Origin: Ridgeia piscesae
Lineage: Eukaryota; Annelida; Polychaeta; Sabellida; Siboglinidae
Assembly (NCBI GenBank): GCA_025642075.2
Contig: JAODUO010000469.1
Location: 247,501 to 311,500, forward strand
DNA: 64,000 bases
Direction: 5' to 3'
Position numbers and translations under genes: made by a program. The notes beneath the pieces were generated by a model. It ran no database searches, was not told the origin of the DNA, and was given only the letters and a program-made list of their open reading frames with translations. Positions 13,203 to 28,080 of this stretch are shown piece by piece (position 1 is the first letter of the stretch; every line of letters starts with the position of its first letter).

Positions 13203-14960
13203 CGCGCGCGTCTCTAACATCATTCTTTCGTTCATGTGACACCAGTCCACGAGACACAAAAACTTCACACGCGGATGTCTAAAAATCACGCCATACCCTT
13301 GTTCAAAGAGCGTCGAAAGTGAAACACTACTTCTAAACAGGACCGTCTGTTCATAGAACACGGAAGCAGGAATGAGACGCAAATGTATAACCACTGCCCG
13401 GTTGCCCGGCCAGCGGCGTGTTTTATTACTGCATTCACAAGTGTCCGACCACGGCGGCCAACACGTGCGGCCGATGTTACGTCACAGCACGTGGCGGCCG
13501 GCGACCAGAATCAAAGTGTTGACCAGCCAGCGCTGGCTGCACCAGCACGAGCCTTGTACCAACAAGCACTGGAAAGTCCGATAATGACGCAGAGAGCCCG
13601 GTGCTTTAATTACGCTCCAGGAGGTCTGAGTGCAACCTGACTCAACGGCAGGTGCACGCTATCACCCTAACGGGGGGAGCTGGGGTGTCGAGATACTCGT
13701 TATTATCCAAAACAGGATGGGAGAAGAAACACCCCCCCCCCCAATTCCCGAAGGTTGTTATTTCATGTCTTAATAGTGCGAGTGAACTTCAGCGATATAA
13801 TGAGTTCAGCGGATTATGCGTTCTACAGTGCGAGCAGTTATTCATTATCGACGAGCCAGCGCATGGCATAAACAAACAGTCTCAACAAATACACCCAGCG
13901 AACTCAATATGGCTATACCGCTTACAATGGTGCCCTCCATTTAAACTATCATCCGCGGTTAATACGTACTAATGCGTATTATTGCATGGTTCGGCTTTGT
14001 TGACATGAGGAATCCGGATACAATGCTGTTCATATTTGGGTGTATTCAAACAGGATATCGACTTTTATATGTCTGGCCCAGTCCTTAAGGCGTCTGGATG
14101 CCGGCAACGTCAATAACAAAGCTAGCGCTTATACATAAGTCATATTCAACAGACCGTGAATTACTATATGCATAGATAAATCAGAACAAGAAACGTCTGT
14201 ACAAATATGCAGTTATACAGCACACACAGTCACATACGTTACAGATACACATTAATGGACCGTAATATAATTTTCAGGTCTCAAATTAGATTGTATGACG
14301 CCAGCATCTCTCCATTATTTCACCATTTGACCAACAACTGTCTTCGTTCAAATGCTAAAAATGAACTTGGGTTTTGTGGAGAGATACAGAATGTATCTTG
14401 GACGCCTATGAATCGCCGAGGTAGACACGACGCCGTGATAACGTCATAATGGTTTTACCTTCGAGTTTTGTCGACGATAACATATTGTTTATCAGTGTAA
14501 ACGTTGTCGCCAGTGAAATTCTTAACTGTACCCCTATGACTCTTTCCAAAGATAAAATGTATTGTTGATGATTTGGTGGAAAAACAGCAACCCTGACAAC
14601 ACTTCCATCCCGTATACGTGTACTTGTGACATGTCATTGTTACGCGACATTCGCCCTCAGACGTCGCTCATCATGACGTAACAATGTGCGTTACGTAACA
14701 ACTACACGCCGTTTCCGAGATGATACAATGAAGTGGGAGATTGTGCGCGCTGCTGCGCGATTTCAAAGAACGACCAGATAAACGTCGACCGTGTCTTCCG
14801 TATCTGCAGGCATCCTGTAACCAAAGCCATGCCACTGCAGTAACTGTTCCGTCCAGGCACCCATAGAACACAACGGAAGGTGCGACAACATCGCATCGCT
14901 TTTTCGCAGCCGGACGTGACGCTTCAACGACGGCAATGTTAACGCGAACATCATCACAGA

Positions 14961-14985
14961 TCTCTATAAATATTATTTATAGAGA
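14961..14985. repeat. Perfect AT-rich hairpin (11-bp stem, 3-base loop)
   Basis: TCTCTATAAAT and ATTTATAGAGA flank ATT, giving a perfect inverted repeat. It is probably a cruciform-prone sequence or a relic transposon end. Confidence 0.9.
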
Positions 14986-17226
14986 CACTACCAGCGATCG
15001 AGCACGGTTCGGACTTGCTTAAAGGAGCGATCGGCCTTGCGACAAGAGGTCATCGCGGTATTATTAAGACAGACATCCGTCGATGTCCGATAAGAGTGAG
15101 TGATGTTCACTCGTAGATAGGTCTGTGGGTTCACTAGACAGTGACGGGACCGAAGTCTTGTCTTCAGCGCCGACAGACAAACATGAGCTCCGCCATAACA
15201 CGGCAAGGTGTAATGTCCAGTCTTTGTACGGTTCCAGAAAGCCGAGTCGGGAGTCGATGAATATGTCTGTCACGCCAGACAGGTGTTTTGTCCACGATAG
15301 CGGCGAGCACCTGGAACCTGACCTGACGGTTGCTCACCACTATATGTTGGACGGCCACTAAAGCCAACATACGTGACAAGAGGCGGACTGTTGATAACGT
15401 GTCCCAGTCATGGTGCATTTCAATAAAATTAACCATCACAATTGTGTATGCAGTTGCGCGTTTACTGTGTCTGCACTACTTTTTCGTCGTTTATGTGTTC
15501 GCGTTTGCCACGGTTCAGAGGTGATTCCTCTTGGAGAATGGATCGCAATAAAACCACTGCGTTGGTTCACCGCGTCCATATGTTATGCCTTATAATAGGT
15601 GACTTTTAGTAGGACACGGACCATTTTACAGGTAATAACTCGTCGAGCGGACGAGCGAAGGTCATAGGCGTACAATACTTCGATAGACAAGACCGGTGCG
15701 TAGACAGCGCTGACATCAGCTTACTGCCTCACGGCCTTGAGTTGGCAAACAGAGCGGAACCGGCGACCAGGCCCGCGTGATGGATACTCGTGTCGTCTAC
15801 CTGTGACAGAACGACAATACGATCCCACGCTCGCCGTCTTGCGCACTGCTGATGCACGACTAATTCGTAGCCGTCTCGCCTGGCGAGACTTGAGTCCACA
15901 TTCGCGGGAGTTCAGCGCTGTAGCGTGCAGACTGCAGGCACACGCAGTGTTATTCATAGACACGCTGCTAGGATGAAAAACAATTCAAACAAATGGTGCG
16001 TTTAATCGGTCTTCACAGCCACGGCACACGTTATGTTGACACAGTTGGTATGAGAACTGGCTGTGCGTATTGGATTGAACCACAGGAAACCCGCGAAAGG
16101 AAACAGAAAAGAGAAGAAAACAAAGACATCTTTCCTGACATTTCCTACTCGTGATACTGAGCAGACACCGACGCAACAGATCGTGTATGTCCACAAATAT
16201 ATAGTTTGCTTATTTTTTTTCTATATTGGAAACACAATTAAGGTTCGTACTAAGGTATCGTTTATTCTACAAGTCATCCACGTAATAATTGGCTTGGGAT
16301 TGTACCTATGCCGTCCATCAACAAAACGAAAGGCAGTCGAGTGAATGTCCAGTAGAATAAATAAACACAAATAACCAATTGCGTCAAAGCCTGGTTTTGA
16401 GGCTCTTTCGTGTGTATCTTCGCGTCGGTCGGGATGAGTAAAATCCCCGTTGTTCTGTCGTCGTTGGAGGCAAGTGTTGACATCTGTGAGGCAGAATCAT
16501 GCACAACCGAACATCGCCTCACTTCGAGCACAGTGCCGCGCCAGTCAGCTTCTGACAGAACTAGGACACTTGAACATTGTTAGGCTTTTGTCGGGGGAAC
16601 GGGTTGTCGGTCGATCATGATTTGTATGTTGCCGCGGTGCAGACCTCAGAAGAACACAATGTCTGCATTTTGGCGCGATGCTTTTACGAATCAAATATGT
16701 CACTTGCTACGTACTCTGTTGTTGTTCAACATTGCACCAGCGAAGCACAACTTTATTGACTTTATAAGTGTTTGTTCGCGTTTTGAAATGGCATCTGACG
16801 TAGAAACTGGTGGATGGATATTAGTAGAATTAGTCCTACGTCACGTTACGTATTGAAAGCTAAACTTTGAAGTAACACTTCACAGCCTCGTGCGACTGGC
16901 GTTATTGTTGACTCGACAAATGTTGACTGACGGGGAAGTGGATTGTTTACATTATTACACATACGACAGGCTGTTTACGAAGGACTTAAGACAACGAGAA
17001 TGTTGTCTGGACTTTGTTGAATGTTATTTAAGATATCGTTAATGTGGTTATTTCGAACATTGCTTTAGAATTTATATCATGTTATATTATTGTGATAATA
17101 ATACGAATAGTGTTCTTTTATCATGCTTATTTTGTCGGTACACATAATCTCCCTTGCTAGCTATCTCCGTGCAGCCAATAACACAATAACAACGTTTGAC
17201 TCTGAAAGATGGCGAAATTATCACGA

Positions 17227-17234
17227 TGACGTCA
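17227..17234. promoter_or_regulatory. Perfect CRE palindrome (TGACGTCA)
   Basis: A full CREB/ATF palindrome in a GC-richer part of intron 1. Function is not shown by the sequence. Confidence 0.25.
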
Positions 17235-20200
17235 CCGAAGGCATCTCGACAGACTGAGAAGAGACAGCGGGGAGGGCGTTATTGGCTCGATCCGACCAGT
17301 GCACGTTTAGAAGGCCTCTTTATGTTAATGTCTTCGTTCTATAGCCGTCTACTGTCTGCCTGCACCGTCCCGCTGGTTTAATTCGTTTATTCCTCAAGTC
17401 GGCGTCACTTCCTTCGGCCATTGTCGCGTCGTTAAACCGGCGACGAATGGGCCTTTGTTGCCGGTCGGGGCAGGGGATGCCCGGGGCGCGGGTTATGCAA
17501 CGACGACCGTGCGGAACAGAACACTCACACAAAGCGCCCGATTCAATCGAACACGACAAAGTGCGACCGGGTGTATGGCGAGTGTCGCCATTGCAACTTG
17601 TGGCCGGCTCAAAGTCTGAATGCGACAGTCAATGGCTGTGACAGTCAATGGCTGTGGCGACACTTGTCTAATCGCTGCACTTTGTCGCTCTGATATCGAC
17701 TGTGTTAAAATGCCGCACGGTTTCATGTCATCGTGTAAGTTTTAACGTCGGATAATCGTGGGGATCGCAGTTCAACTGTATCACTTTCATAAAGATATCA
17801 TGGACAATTTCGTCGAGTCACCATTGTCATAGTTCGCGCGGCTGTGTAGATGAGCATCTTACAATTGAACACGGATCGGAAGTAGTACATGTATCTGGAC
17901 GGATATGTATTTATGCGTTGCTGGATACTTCATTCACAGACAGACGGAGTGAATGTGTATTCGGAAACGCTCTTTCACACGCAAAGAAAACAGTAGTATT
18001 TTCGGGACAACAACGTCTAATGCCCAGTGACAAGGAGGTTGTCACTTGTCGTTAGACACGTTGTTGTCAAACATAACACGTGCTTCCGTCTCACCCCGTC
18101 TTATCCACCAAGTCGTTGGCGGCGTCTTCACAGCCCCGGGACGGCCGCTGTAAGACCTCTCTCGGGCGAAATTGTTTCGAGCCAGCAGCTTTTTGATCGC
18201 ATACCAAGAACACGATTGTTTTTCTCTATCGTTGAATCAACGATAAAGAAGAAGAATCGACGTTGAGACTAGTTGATTTATTTTTACAGTGTTGTCAACA
18301 CCATTCCCATGACCGGTGTTACATCCGGACAAAAGTCCACATTTTAACACACCGCGTTGACAAGAGAGATTCTTACATTCATTAAGTCGCATGGAATTAT
18401 TAACGGCAATATCCGACATCAAACCTACATATACTGTATATCACTTTGGTGGAAATCTGCGACGAACATTTATTAAGTGTCAAAAAAATATTAAATATCA
18501 CACTTTGCGCCACAAAAAGTCGCGAAATTACTTCCCCAGCACATGGCCGATGCAGCTGTTATTCCCATCACGACGGGGGTGGGTCGGGTGTGTTCCGGTG
18601 GGTCGACCCTGAGCCCCTGCGGCCACAAACATCCACGTCGCTTTTTTAAGTTCCACGTATGAAATACGACTGGTGGTTATGAAGGCGGTCTGGTCGCCTG
18701 GGGTAACGTGTGCAGAGAGAAACACGAGACAGCACTGGGGCCTCGACAGGCCGACCGACTGGGGGGCAAAGAATTAAAGTCTGCACAGACACGTGACATT
18801 CTGCGTGTCCGCCAGCTGTTCCCCAGATACCAGAATCAGAACCGCAATGGTTTACGAATTGTTGGAATGATAAATCGCCTCGGCAGCGGTTATTAGTCAG
18901 TGCCGCTGCTTCACACACAATGGGAACGTGACGCGATGATAGCTACGGGGGGAGAAGCCGAATTGAGCTACACGAATTGACAAATACAAGATCGGCGCCC
19001 ATAGTTGTTGTGCGTGGACGATCGCGATACAACACTACAGTAACCCGAATGGGTCCGTGTTGTTGTGCATCCACACATACACCTCACAGATGCACCAAGC
19101 AGCTGTTGAGTATCCCGACTGAACTCTGACCAGCACTGGACCGAGGCCCAGGGGCGGACCAAACGACCTTCTCTCCGGGCGACTGGTCCGAGGCCTGAGC
19201 CGGGTCTGAGTTGATGTACACAAACTGAAGCCGCTGAACGGACGTGACGTCTGATTGATGTCCGGGTGTAAATAACGGGAGCTTGGAGCAAGAGCGAGCA
19301 TGTCGTCACTTGCACTCATTATGGCTGTGAGATTATTATGGCTGTGAGATTGCAAGAGATAACAAGAGGTGATGAAATATCGACCATATAACTGTCCAAA
19401 GTTTCTCCCGTGGATGGTACTAAAGGATCACCACGCTAACCTCAGCTCAACCCTCCTACTACGACCTAAATTAAGCCTAGTCCATCCAGCCACTGTATTT
19501 GGGTAGACGGGTGACACCAACGGTACAGACATTAACACGGTCCTCGTGGAACCACGGCAAAGCCTCAGGCACCGAGCCAGACACAACCAGAAAGTCTCCA
19601 ACCTTTGCATTCAACACACAAACGCCTCCCGTTAGCATTCAGTAAATTCCTTGCTAACTGAGCCATGCTGTCTGATACGAACACTTTCAGCGCAGGACAT
19701 TCACGCAGAATACTCAAAGCAGCCGCATGCATTTCATGGCCATAGAATCGGTGTCCACCACTAGTGCAAGGCTCTCATACCCGGCGACCCAGTAAATACT
19801 CACATATCGTATTGATGCGACAGGCCTGAAATGTATGCTGCTCCGGTTGGTCAACCAACCGAGACGAGTTACTGTCAAGCGACTTTACTGTTGACGTGTT
19901 GTTATGGCTGGCCGCCCGCGGGTCGACACACAAGGGCTGGTGTGACGTGGGCGAAGATGTCGAGCTAAATGGCTGGTTGCAACCCGTTGCGCAAGACGAA
20001 CTTGTAGTTCAAAATAAAAACGAGACATACTTTGCATATGTTTTTGACGAATCGTCACAGTGATACCTTTCAGTTAATATGTTATAATACGTTTACATCC
20101 TCTGAGTCTGAGCTATAGGCCAATATTTGACAGAGGATGACATCTGGTGCATGAGTTTCTTTGACAAGCGACATCCCGTTTTAACAATATTCTAATGCCG

Positions 20201-20703
20201 AGCTAGACATATTTTGGTATTTTAGTAGTGTCAGGCGGGCATGTTAATCTCGTAGTTATGATGCGACTTACAATTGTGTACGGTGTTAAAAAGTTTGAAC
20301 TTATTTCAGTCGACAGCAATACTGTTACTTAAAGAATATTTAGAACTGTACTGACTTTTACGGCATGCCTCGTGAAGGCCCTGCTACAGCATAACACTGG
20401 AGAATCACTCAAACACTGTGTGATAAAACGATGTCCCCCACTTTACACTTCTTTAAACAACAATTTGCATTTCACTGTTATTGGGGAAATGGAGTTTTAA
20501 CTGTCTTCACCTACAACACAACACAGCAAAATAGTTTTCAAAAGTATGACCGCCAGAATATCAGATTCACCACACTTGACGAACGTCCCCTAAAATACCC
20601 CGTATGGTGACAAGACAAGAATTACCAGTTCCAATACACTTAACGAACACCCCCGCATCCCACCCCACCCCCACCCTGTACGACAACCAACAGTTGTGCC
20701 TAC

Positions 20704-21163
20704 CTTGCCGAGCAGTCTCCCTCTCGCGTACGTCGTTCCCGTCACGTTGTCGTACACGTAGCGCACGGCCATGCCGTCGTGGGCCGCGGCCGCCCGCATC
20801 CTCTCCTTCTCGGCGGCCAGCGCTGCCTTCCTTCCGCCACAGCCGCCGACGCAACAGGACGACTTGGTCTTCTCAGCCACGTCGCGAACGTGTTCCTGTA
20901 GCGTCCGCGTCGCCTTCGCTAGCATCCCGCCGTCCGCAACGTCGAAGTCGCGCGCGAAGGCCCCGTACTCCAGCTTGGCGTCGTCCACGACCACGGCCCG
21001 TCGGTCGCAGTGTCTGTCGCCGTCGCACGCCAGACGAGTGTTGCGGAGACTTCTTTGTCTCGCGAGCCTCGTCGCTACGAGTCTTGTCGTCGATGGGCGC
21101 TCGTTCGTGCCTTGCGTTCTCGTCGGCTCCGGTTCGTCGGGCCGAGCAGAGCGCTGTCGTCGG
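20704..21163 (-). CDS. Polo-like kinase gene, first exon seen (N-terminal extension and start of kinase)
   Basis: The certain part is the 3' end, which reads VRYVYDNVTGTTYARGRLLG followed by K, then donor AAG|GTAGGC after 20704. This aligns with the start of the polo-like kinase domain and splices in phase to GGFAKCYE of exon 2. Upstream is a GC-rich N-terminal extension with CCVGGCGG and an Ala/Arg/Glu-rich helix-like stretch. The first in-frame ATG is at 20925, but the frame stays open further right to an excellent acceptor (TTTGTTTGCAG before 21163). The exon may therefore start there and the true start codon may sit in an exon further right. The 5' end is unresolved; the 3' end is secure. 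Confidence 0.75.
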
Positions 21164-21881
21164 CTGCAAACAAACGAGTGCGGGTCGCTCGGTCAGTGTC
21201 GTCGATTGGGTTTGGCTGTGCACGGATCGAGCCGCCGGCCCGGCCGATGTGTCAGATAGCTACACCCGCTGAGCGTGGTGTGGGGGGCGTATCATAAGAC
21301 AACACTATCGGTGGAGTGTTGTTGTTGGAACTAGAGTGGTGTTTATAGTGGGTGGGTGATGCTGGCTTGTACTGATCAGTAATTATTGTATCGGTGATTG
21401 GTGTTCTCGACAAATATTTTTTTTCCAGCAAATTGATTGTAATACTATTTTAAGTTATAAGAAATGCGAACAAAATTATCACGATCTTGTACGCAGGTTT
21501 CCCGTGCTATTAATTTTAGTAATAAACAAAGGACAGAAATAATAGTTGCGTCTTTATAAGTTTGTGAAATAAAGAAGTACACTGTACAGATGACTACATT
21601 GCATAGTACTATATTTATGGTATAAAACATCTTTTTCTTTTACGTACGACACGGACACCTGCTATGAAACAAGTGAGCTACTTATCAGAGATTCCGGGCA
21701 CGCAGCGATACAATAAACAGTTCTTTGTCCCATCGCGTCGAGACTGGGTGTAATGTGATAGTGGGTTCAATTGTTGACGATATCGAAGTACGTCATTAGA
21801 TCCTTTGGGCCTCTTTGAAGACTTCGGCCGTCAACGACTAATCCTTGATTTGATATATGTTTACATAATATTCCACGCTAT

Positions 21882-21883
<2 letters not shown>

Positions 21884-21962
<79 letters not shown>
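21884..21962. repeat. (GT)n(GCGT)n microsatellite
   Basis: Pure GT dinucleotides pass into GCGT units, at the inner end of the left arm of the inverted repeat. Confidence 0.97.
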
Positions 21963-22443
21963 ACGCATTTGCGTGTGTATGAATTAAAATAACACAACTC
22001 CCACTGTATTGTCGCAGTTGCTAATTTTGCCATAACAGATAGGTTCAATGTACCCGATCAATAGAGTCGTATGGCCGCCACTACATTCAACAGATCAATA
22101 CACAACGCGGGCCGCCCGCCTCGAGTCAACGCCCGTGTCTTTGACAGTTTCCCCGGCCGGCCGACACCAGTGAGCAGGTCCGCGGGTACAGGCGGCCCAC
22201 TACCCGCACTTTACGTCAGAAATTGGGCCGGTGCAAAAGCAATTACAATTAGGTCAATGCTGGGTCACCGTAGTATGAGAGGGGAGAGACGACACCCGTG
22301 CTACAACGTTAATTAAGGTGTCACCTCACATCTCAACCCGTAAACGTTCTCGGGGGAAACGGTGTTTGGAGGAGAGGAGATTGTGAGACAGAAGAAGAGA
22401 GTGGGAAGGAAGGGAGACAGATACGTAAAGATACGAATGTACG

Positions 22444-22612
<169 letters not shown>

Positions 22613-25600
22613 ATAGCGTGGAATATTCCCGTCAACGATGCACTCATAGACCCATAAACTTTAAACATACATAAAATCAAGGATTAGTCGTTGACGACCG
22701 AAGTCTTCAAAGAGGCCCACACGATCTAATGACGTACTTCGATATCGTCAACAATTGAACCCACTATCACATTACACCCAGTCTCGACGCGATGGGACAA
22801 AGAACTGTTTATTGTATCGCTGCGTGCCCGGAATCTCTGATAAGTAGCTCACTTGTTTCATAGCAGGTGTCCGTGTCGTACGTAAAAGAAAAAGATCTTT
22901 GTCTCGCTCAGTGCAGCAGATACTGTTTCGAAAGACATCACAACAACGTGATCTTCATAACAGCTGGCTACTGACGACTTGATGGTTATCGGGGATATGG
23001 GGGTTCCACTACAGGACAAAGCGGCCCGGAAGCCACACAACGGTAACTGAAGCCAACATCTATACTGTACATAGCAAGCAGGGCGGTCTTTAGTGTGCCA
23101 TCGATCGGGGAAAAATCCCCTTTTTTACCTTCTGTTATTTCGATAGCATTGTCCACACAGTTTGCCATTAGACGATGTCGATAACTAAATAATCCAGCGT
23201 ATTTCATCGGCGCCACTAACGATAATACCTCATTCATGGTTGTTGGTGGAAATCCCGATGGACTAAACCGCAGTCGATGAAAGAGCTGAACAACGAGGCT
23301 GGCTGTTTATTGTACAAAAGTGCGCATATAAAAGCTTTTAATGGAGTGGAAACCCCGTATTGATCGCTGTAACTGTTAGTCGAGTATGTCACAAATGACG
23401 TCACGATACTTTTTCCGTCATCATATTCACTCTGGATAAGTTCTATGATTCAATTTTTTAGTGTTAAAATAATTGAAATTAAATTAATTTGACTAAACCG
23501 ACACGTCCTCGACATTTACATAATTCACATAATGTCACAAATTTCACATAATTATTCAGCTCTAATCTGATGACTCTGATTGACGTTTTATTAAAAACAA
23601 AACATACTTTAGAATCTATTTTCGACTTCGTTGAACTTACGCTGACCCCGGACCACATTAGGCCCTACCTACTTACTTTCAACTCGCAGTTCTCATTCAC
23701 ACTATGTAACTAGTCTATTTCGAAATCACTCGCGACGCCTTTAATCGGATTTACTCGAGTCTGACGCGACCAGGAACCCGCCCGCTGTCTGCAAAGCGTT
23801 CTTCGTTTCACAATATTTACTCAGGCAAATGCGCAATTACGAACAAACACAGACCCGCCGCCAATCCTTGCAGGAGAGCCACCCCCAGGCCCGCCATGTT
23901 TATATTTATTTACGTTCGCTAAACTAGTTTATTACTATAAGTCGGGACGGTGGCTAACTACAGTCTTACTTTCCCCACGCAGGATTACGTTTCTTTTTGG
24001 AGATGTGAGACCGTGTTGACGAATTAGTGTGTATATTAGTCTGTACTCATTTCGTGAAATCCTGGTGCTTTTTTTAGAAGTTGCACGCAGTTTGCTTGAA
24101 CCACACTATATGAATGGTAATTGGCGCTTGCGGTATGCTTTTGAAATAAACATTGTGTGTTATGCGTAATCGTCCACGTAGTGTTATTATTAAGATGTAA
24201 AAGCCTGATTACAATATAATTACAACACATGAACACAATAGCATATTGCGATCAGAGCGAACAACAATTACTATGCCATAAATGTGTCTCAGTAGTAATT
24301 GGTATAACAGCTGGGGGAATCCCCCAAGTAACAGTGTTATGAATAAATACACAGTTCATGTCGTGTTGCTTACATTTATTGCCTGTGTTTGCGTTTATGT
24401 ATAAATAACACAGAACAAAACCTCCATAATACGGAGGTCAGGCGCGTGGCGTGTTCACAGTCTGTGTTAGCTTCTGTTGAGTCCGGACGTAGCAACAAAC
24501 GTGCCATGACGTCATAGACCACAAGTTTGCACCAAACACTCCGGAGTTGTATAACTGTATCCTGATTGTTTCATATAACTGTCTCGTGAGTTTTTCAATA
24601 AATATACGTCATATAATTGGATCCTGATTGGTTCAAATGTTATCTCGGAGGCCCGGTTCGTCACAATTAAATTCGGGACAGTCAGTAATTGTGTGGGAAT
24701 TTATACACAGCCGCATTACTAATACCCTCTCATAACTTATTTAGAAACGTCGATTAATCCAGTTGGGTTTCCGCGTACGGTGTATTCTTACCAATTCTTT
24801 CTCGGAACCCAGGAGACGAACAAAATCCCCGAAACCCCATGAGTGCATATCTTGCGCAATATACGTCACCGAACTTCGGACTTTTGATCAAGTCCGCTTG
24901 TTTTTATGTTTTGGCGGTCGACAGCCAACAGTGGGTTGTGTCTGAATCACGCTGGTTGTTGTTGTTGTGAAGACGCCAGCTGGTCCAAGCTAACAAGTCC
25001 CGACCATGGTCGACGCAACGGCTCGAGGCGCCTCGGGCGGGGACTGCCACCTGCCCGTCTTTGCGCCGAATACACCGCATCGTCACGGACAGCGTCGTCT
25101 CTTTGTTACAGTCTGAGCTCAACGTCTTGGAGTCATAACTCTTGGAGTCATAATTACTGCGTATCTTCAATGGTCCGTTAACCCGGAAAACTCGACACGG
25201 GGATATGAGATCAACGTAAAGGAATTCATAATGAGTCTTACCCGGAAGACTGGTTAATCCGGATATAACACATCAGGGACTAAAGTGTATACGGTTTAGA
25301 ACACATTAACGAGAGTGTAACGTATAACATTGTAACACATATACACAGACACGCTCGCATCCCTACCTATAAACACACACCGCCTATTACACAAATGCCA
25401 TTAAGTGTGAGATGCAGAGCTTCCACGCTATTTTGGACACATTAACCAATAGGCCCGCATATTTTCGACGAACACAATGAGTCGGTACTTGCGCAACTAT
25501 ACCTACACAAACTGCAGAAAGTTGACGTTGGCATTTACCGATAGCTGCAGTTGTTGCGTGTTGTAAATTCCGGCGCTAACGGCAGTATTCGAAGCAGCTT

Positions 25601-27075
25601 GGAATAATTGGAAACGGCAATCTGCACCTTTATTGGAACAAGGCTTCGTTGCGTAACGGCCAAATGCAGCGGAACTGTTATCACACGCAACAACTAATTA
25701 GTTCCTAAACCGTTTGGTGTGAACAGTGTGGGCGCTTTCATCTAACTCATTATACAATTCATAGATAAACGTAATCGATCGTAAGAATGCGTTAACAACG
25801 GATGCTGTGTTATCAATTGATACGCACGTGTAATTCCGTGTGCATCAGACTTATATATTTTAGCAGACGACAAGAAGTCAAGAACGAACATGATAATAAC
25901 TTGTAATAACTAAATGGCTAACGAAGTTTAAAAAGAGAGTTTGTTTTGCCATCCAGACAAATCAAATGACAGCAATGATATCAAAGAGCTGTAGTGAGAT
26001 TGGATGTGGTATTTAAGAATGTATTTGTATCAATCAAAGAAACGACACATTTAATTCTAGAAAGTATTCGAATAGAAACTTGCATTAATTAAAACTAGAT
26101 TTTTTATATTTCAGCTATGTCCTATGCAGGTGTTCACTTCCAAGTTTACTAATCTTTTGATTCGCCTGAGTCACTTTAATCAAAACCATACATTAAGTGG
26201 AACAGATGAACCATTCGACGTGAAAAATCTGCTACTTCCCACAAGCTGCCCTCGGCTATCAATGTGAAGCATCCATTTGTAATTTGGTCACGATAGAAAT
26301 AACAGCCTCAGTGAGCACGTCACATCAGGCATTGTGTTAAAGATGATAACGCCCAAACATCCATGAAACAGGGCCCAAAAATCAATACGTTTAAAGATAA
26401 CGATGTACGTGTAATTTAACGTAGATATAACGGTCAGAACGTTTGTTATCAGGAGTATGTTACCATAGTGTGGTAGTAGTGCTTATATCTTAACCCAATA
26501 CAGCGTAAAATATATTTGGTGTTTCAAGCAATATGTTGTTTACAATTACAGTTATCTAAAAAAAAATCAATACGCTACACAACCACTGTAGATGCCACGT
26601 ATAATGTGCTTTGGCGTTCCTGCTTGGAGGGATCATGTACATTGATAGCTAATTAAGAGATCTGCTTTTAAATACAGAAATCAATTGCTGCCTGTGACGA
26701 AGATACTGGTAGGGTCACGTTACATCCAGGGTGGATACATCCTCGGGGTTTCCAGAACAAAACATATTAACATTAGGCAGTGGTGTGTTTAAATAACAAA
26801 AAAAAAACGTCTGCTTGTTTAAGCGTATTGCCAACTGCCCAAGGTGGTAGGGCCTACATACCGTATGACTAGCCCGCGGATGTCACAATTGTCGCTAATG
26901 TGGTTATAGACTGATTACGTGCACTCATGTTTAGTGTATATGTAGATATAATTATATGGAGGACGGATACAGCACAACATAATGGTCACCTCCATAGAGT
27001 GTGCGTGTTATTTAGACAGTATATGTTTCAGTTACAAAACATAAAACACTGCTGCGTGTAATGTAATGGGATTCC

Positions 27076-27132
27076 ATGTAATGTTATTGTTTCTTTAAAA
27101 ATTTACGACAGAAACAATAACATTACTTTACA
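27076..27132. repeat. Hairpin with 17-bp perfect stem
   Basis: GTAATGTTATTGTTTCT (ending at 27094) is matched by AGAAACAATAACATTAC (27110-27126) around a 15-base loop. The outer flanks match partially. It is a candidate small foldback element. Confidence 0.85.
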
Positions 27133-28080
27133 TACATTTACTGAACAGACTGTGACCACGACCAATCGAAGGGCATGGGTCGTGATGCTGTTACATATTT
27201 AATTCCCTGAGCACTAAACTGATAACTCTATCCAGTCTTGTCGACTCATTCCGATAGCTAATGATATCACTCATACACAGATAATTAGATATACTCTGTG
27301 CACTCATATCAGTAGTATGATAGCATGCACATTACATTATGTCAATTGTAAACATTACTTACAAACATTGGGCAGGAGATATTCATATACGATGGCCTAA
27401 ATTAAACTACCTGCCTATGTTCACTTAACTAATACATTTGGTCAACTTCCATGGCCTTGACACACTTAATTGGTGCGCACACTGGCCTAGCCATAGTTAG
27501 TGTTGCTTTGGCAGGTAAAATGCGTAATCGACCAAGACAAATATGCGAAAGAGAGACGAGAGTGCGGCACGTTAATGAGCGATCGACACCGATGAATACT
27601 ACAAAGTTTGATAGAACCTGTCAGTGTCGATGTGCAGCGACGCGTGACGAACAAACGAGACGGTTTAACCCCTTCGCAACTCGACTTTAGCGATGCGCGC
27701 CAAGCTTTAACTCGATCTCTGCGACCCCAATCTACATATACATTGCCTGTTGTAGAATTAACACACGGATTCGACAAAAACCCATGGTCTGTGGCCACCC
27801 AAAACTAAGCAGACCCAGAGAAAACGACCTTCGGTCAGCGAACTGGGACAGGCGTGGCGGGCGAACTAGATTTGAACTTCGACACTCGGTTATATTACCA
27901 CTGCGTGGTCGCTACAGTTGACGTTACTTACTTTGTATCAAGCGACGAAGTCCGAACCTTGGTTATGTGGTTCACAGTTATTGTATGGTTCCCGCTGTCC
28001 ACCAGGAAAGACGATTGATAAACTCCGTATACATTCTAGGCGTAACACTCACTACCTGTCCATAAGGCAACATTAGCTTA

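Larger units (their letters stand above)
10469..20703 (-). other. Intron 1 (as seen) of the polo-like kinase gene, about 10.2 kb
   Basis: This is long and non-coding. It contains the compound microsatellite at 12637-13200, a perfect hairpin at 14961-14985, a TGACGTCA at 17227-17234 and two short tandem duplications (17613-17654; 19319-19352). Open frames at 13652-13972, 15164-15439, 16063-16344 and 18968-19355 show no recognisable protein and compete on both strands. I see no nested gene. Confidence 0.65.

Noticed and set aside
12327..13394. 355-codon minus-strand frame rich in SQPVSQSA, TTPHH and THAR repeats
   Set aside because: It is the translation of the compound microsatellite; all frames on both strands are open there.
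20873..21223. 116-codon minus-strand frame overlapping the first kinase exon in another frame
   Set aside because: It ends inside the exon and is not the frame that continues into the kinase domain; GC-rich DNA makes long frames by chance.
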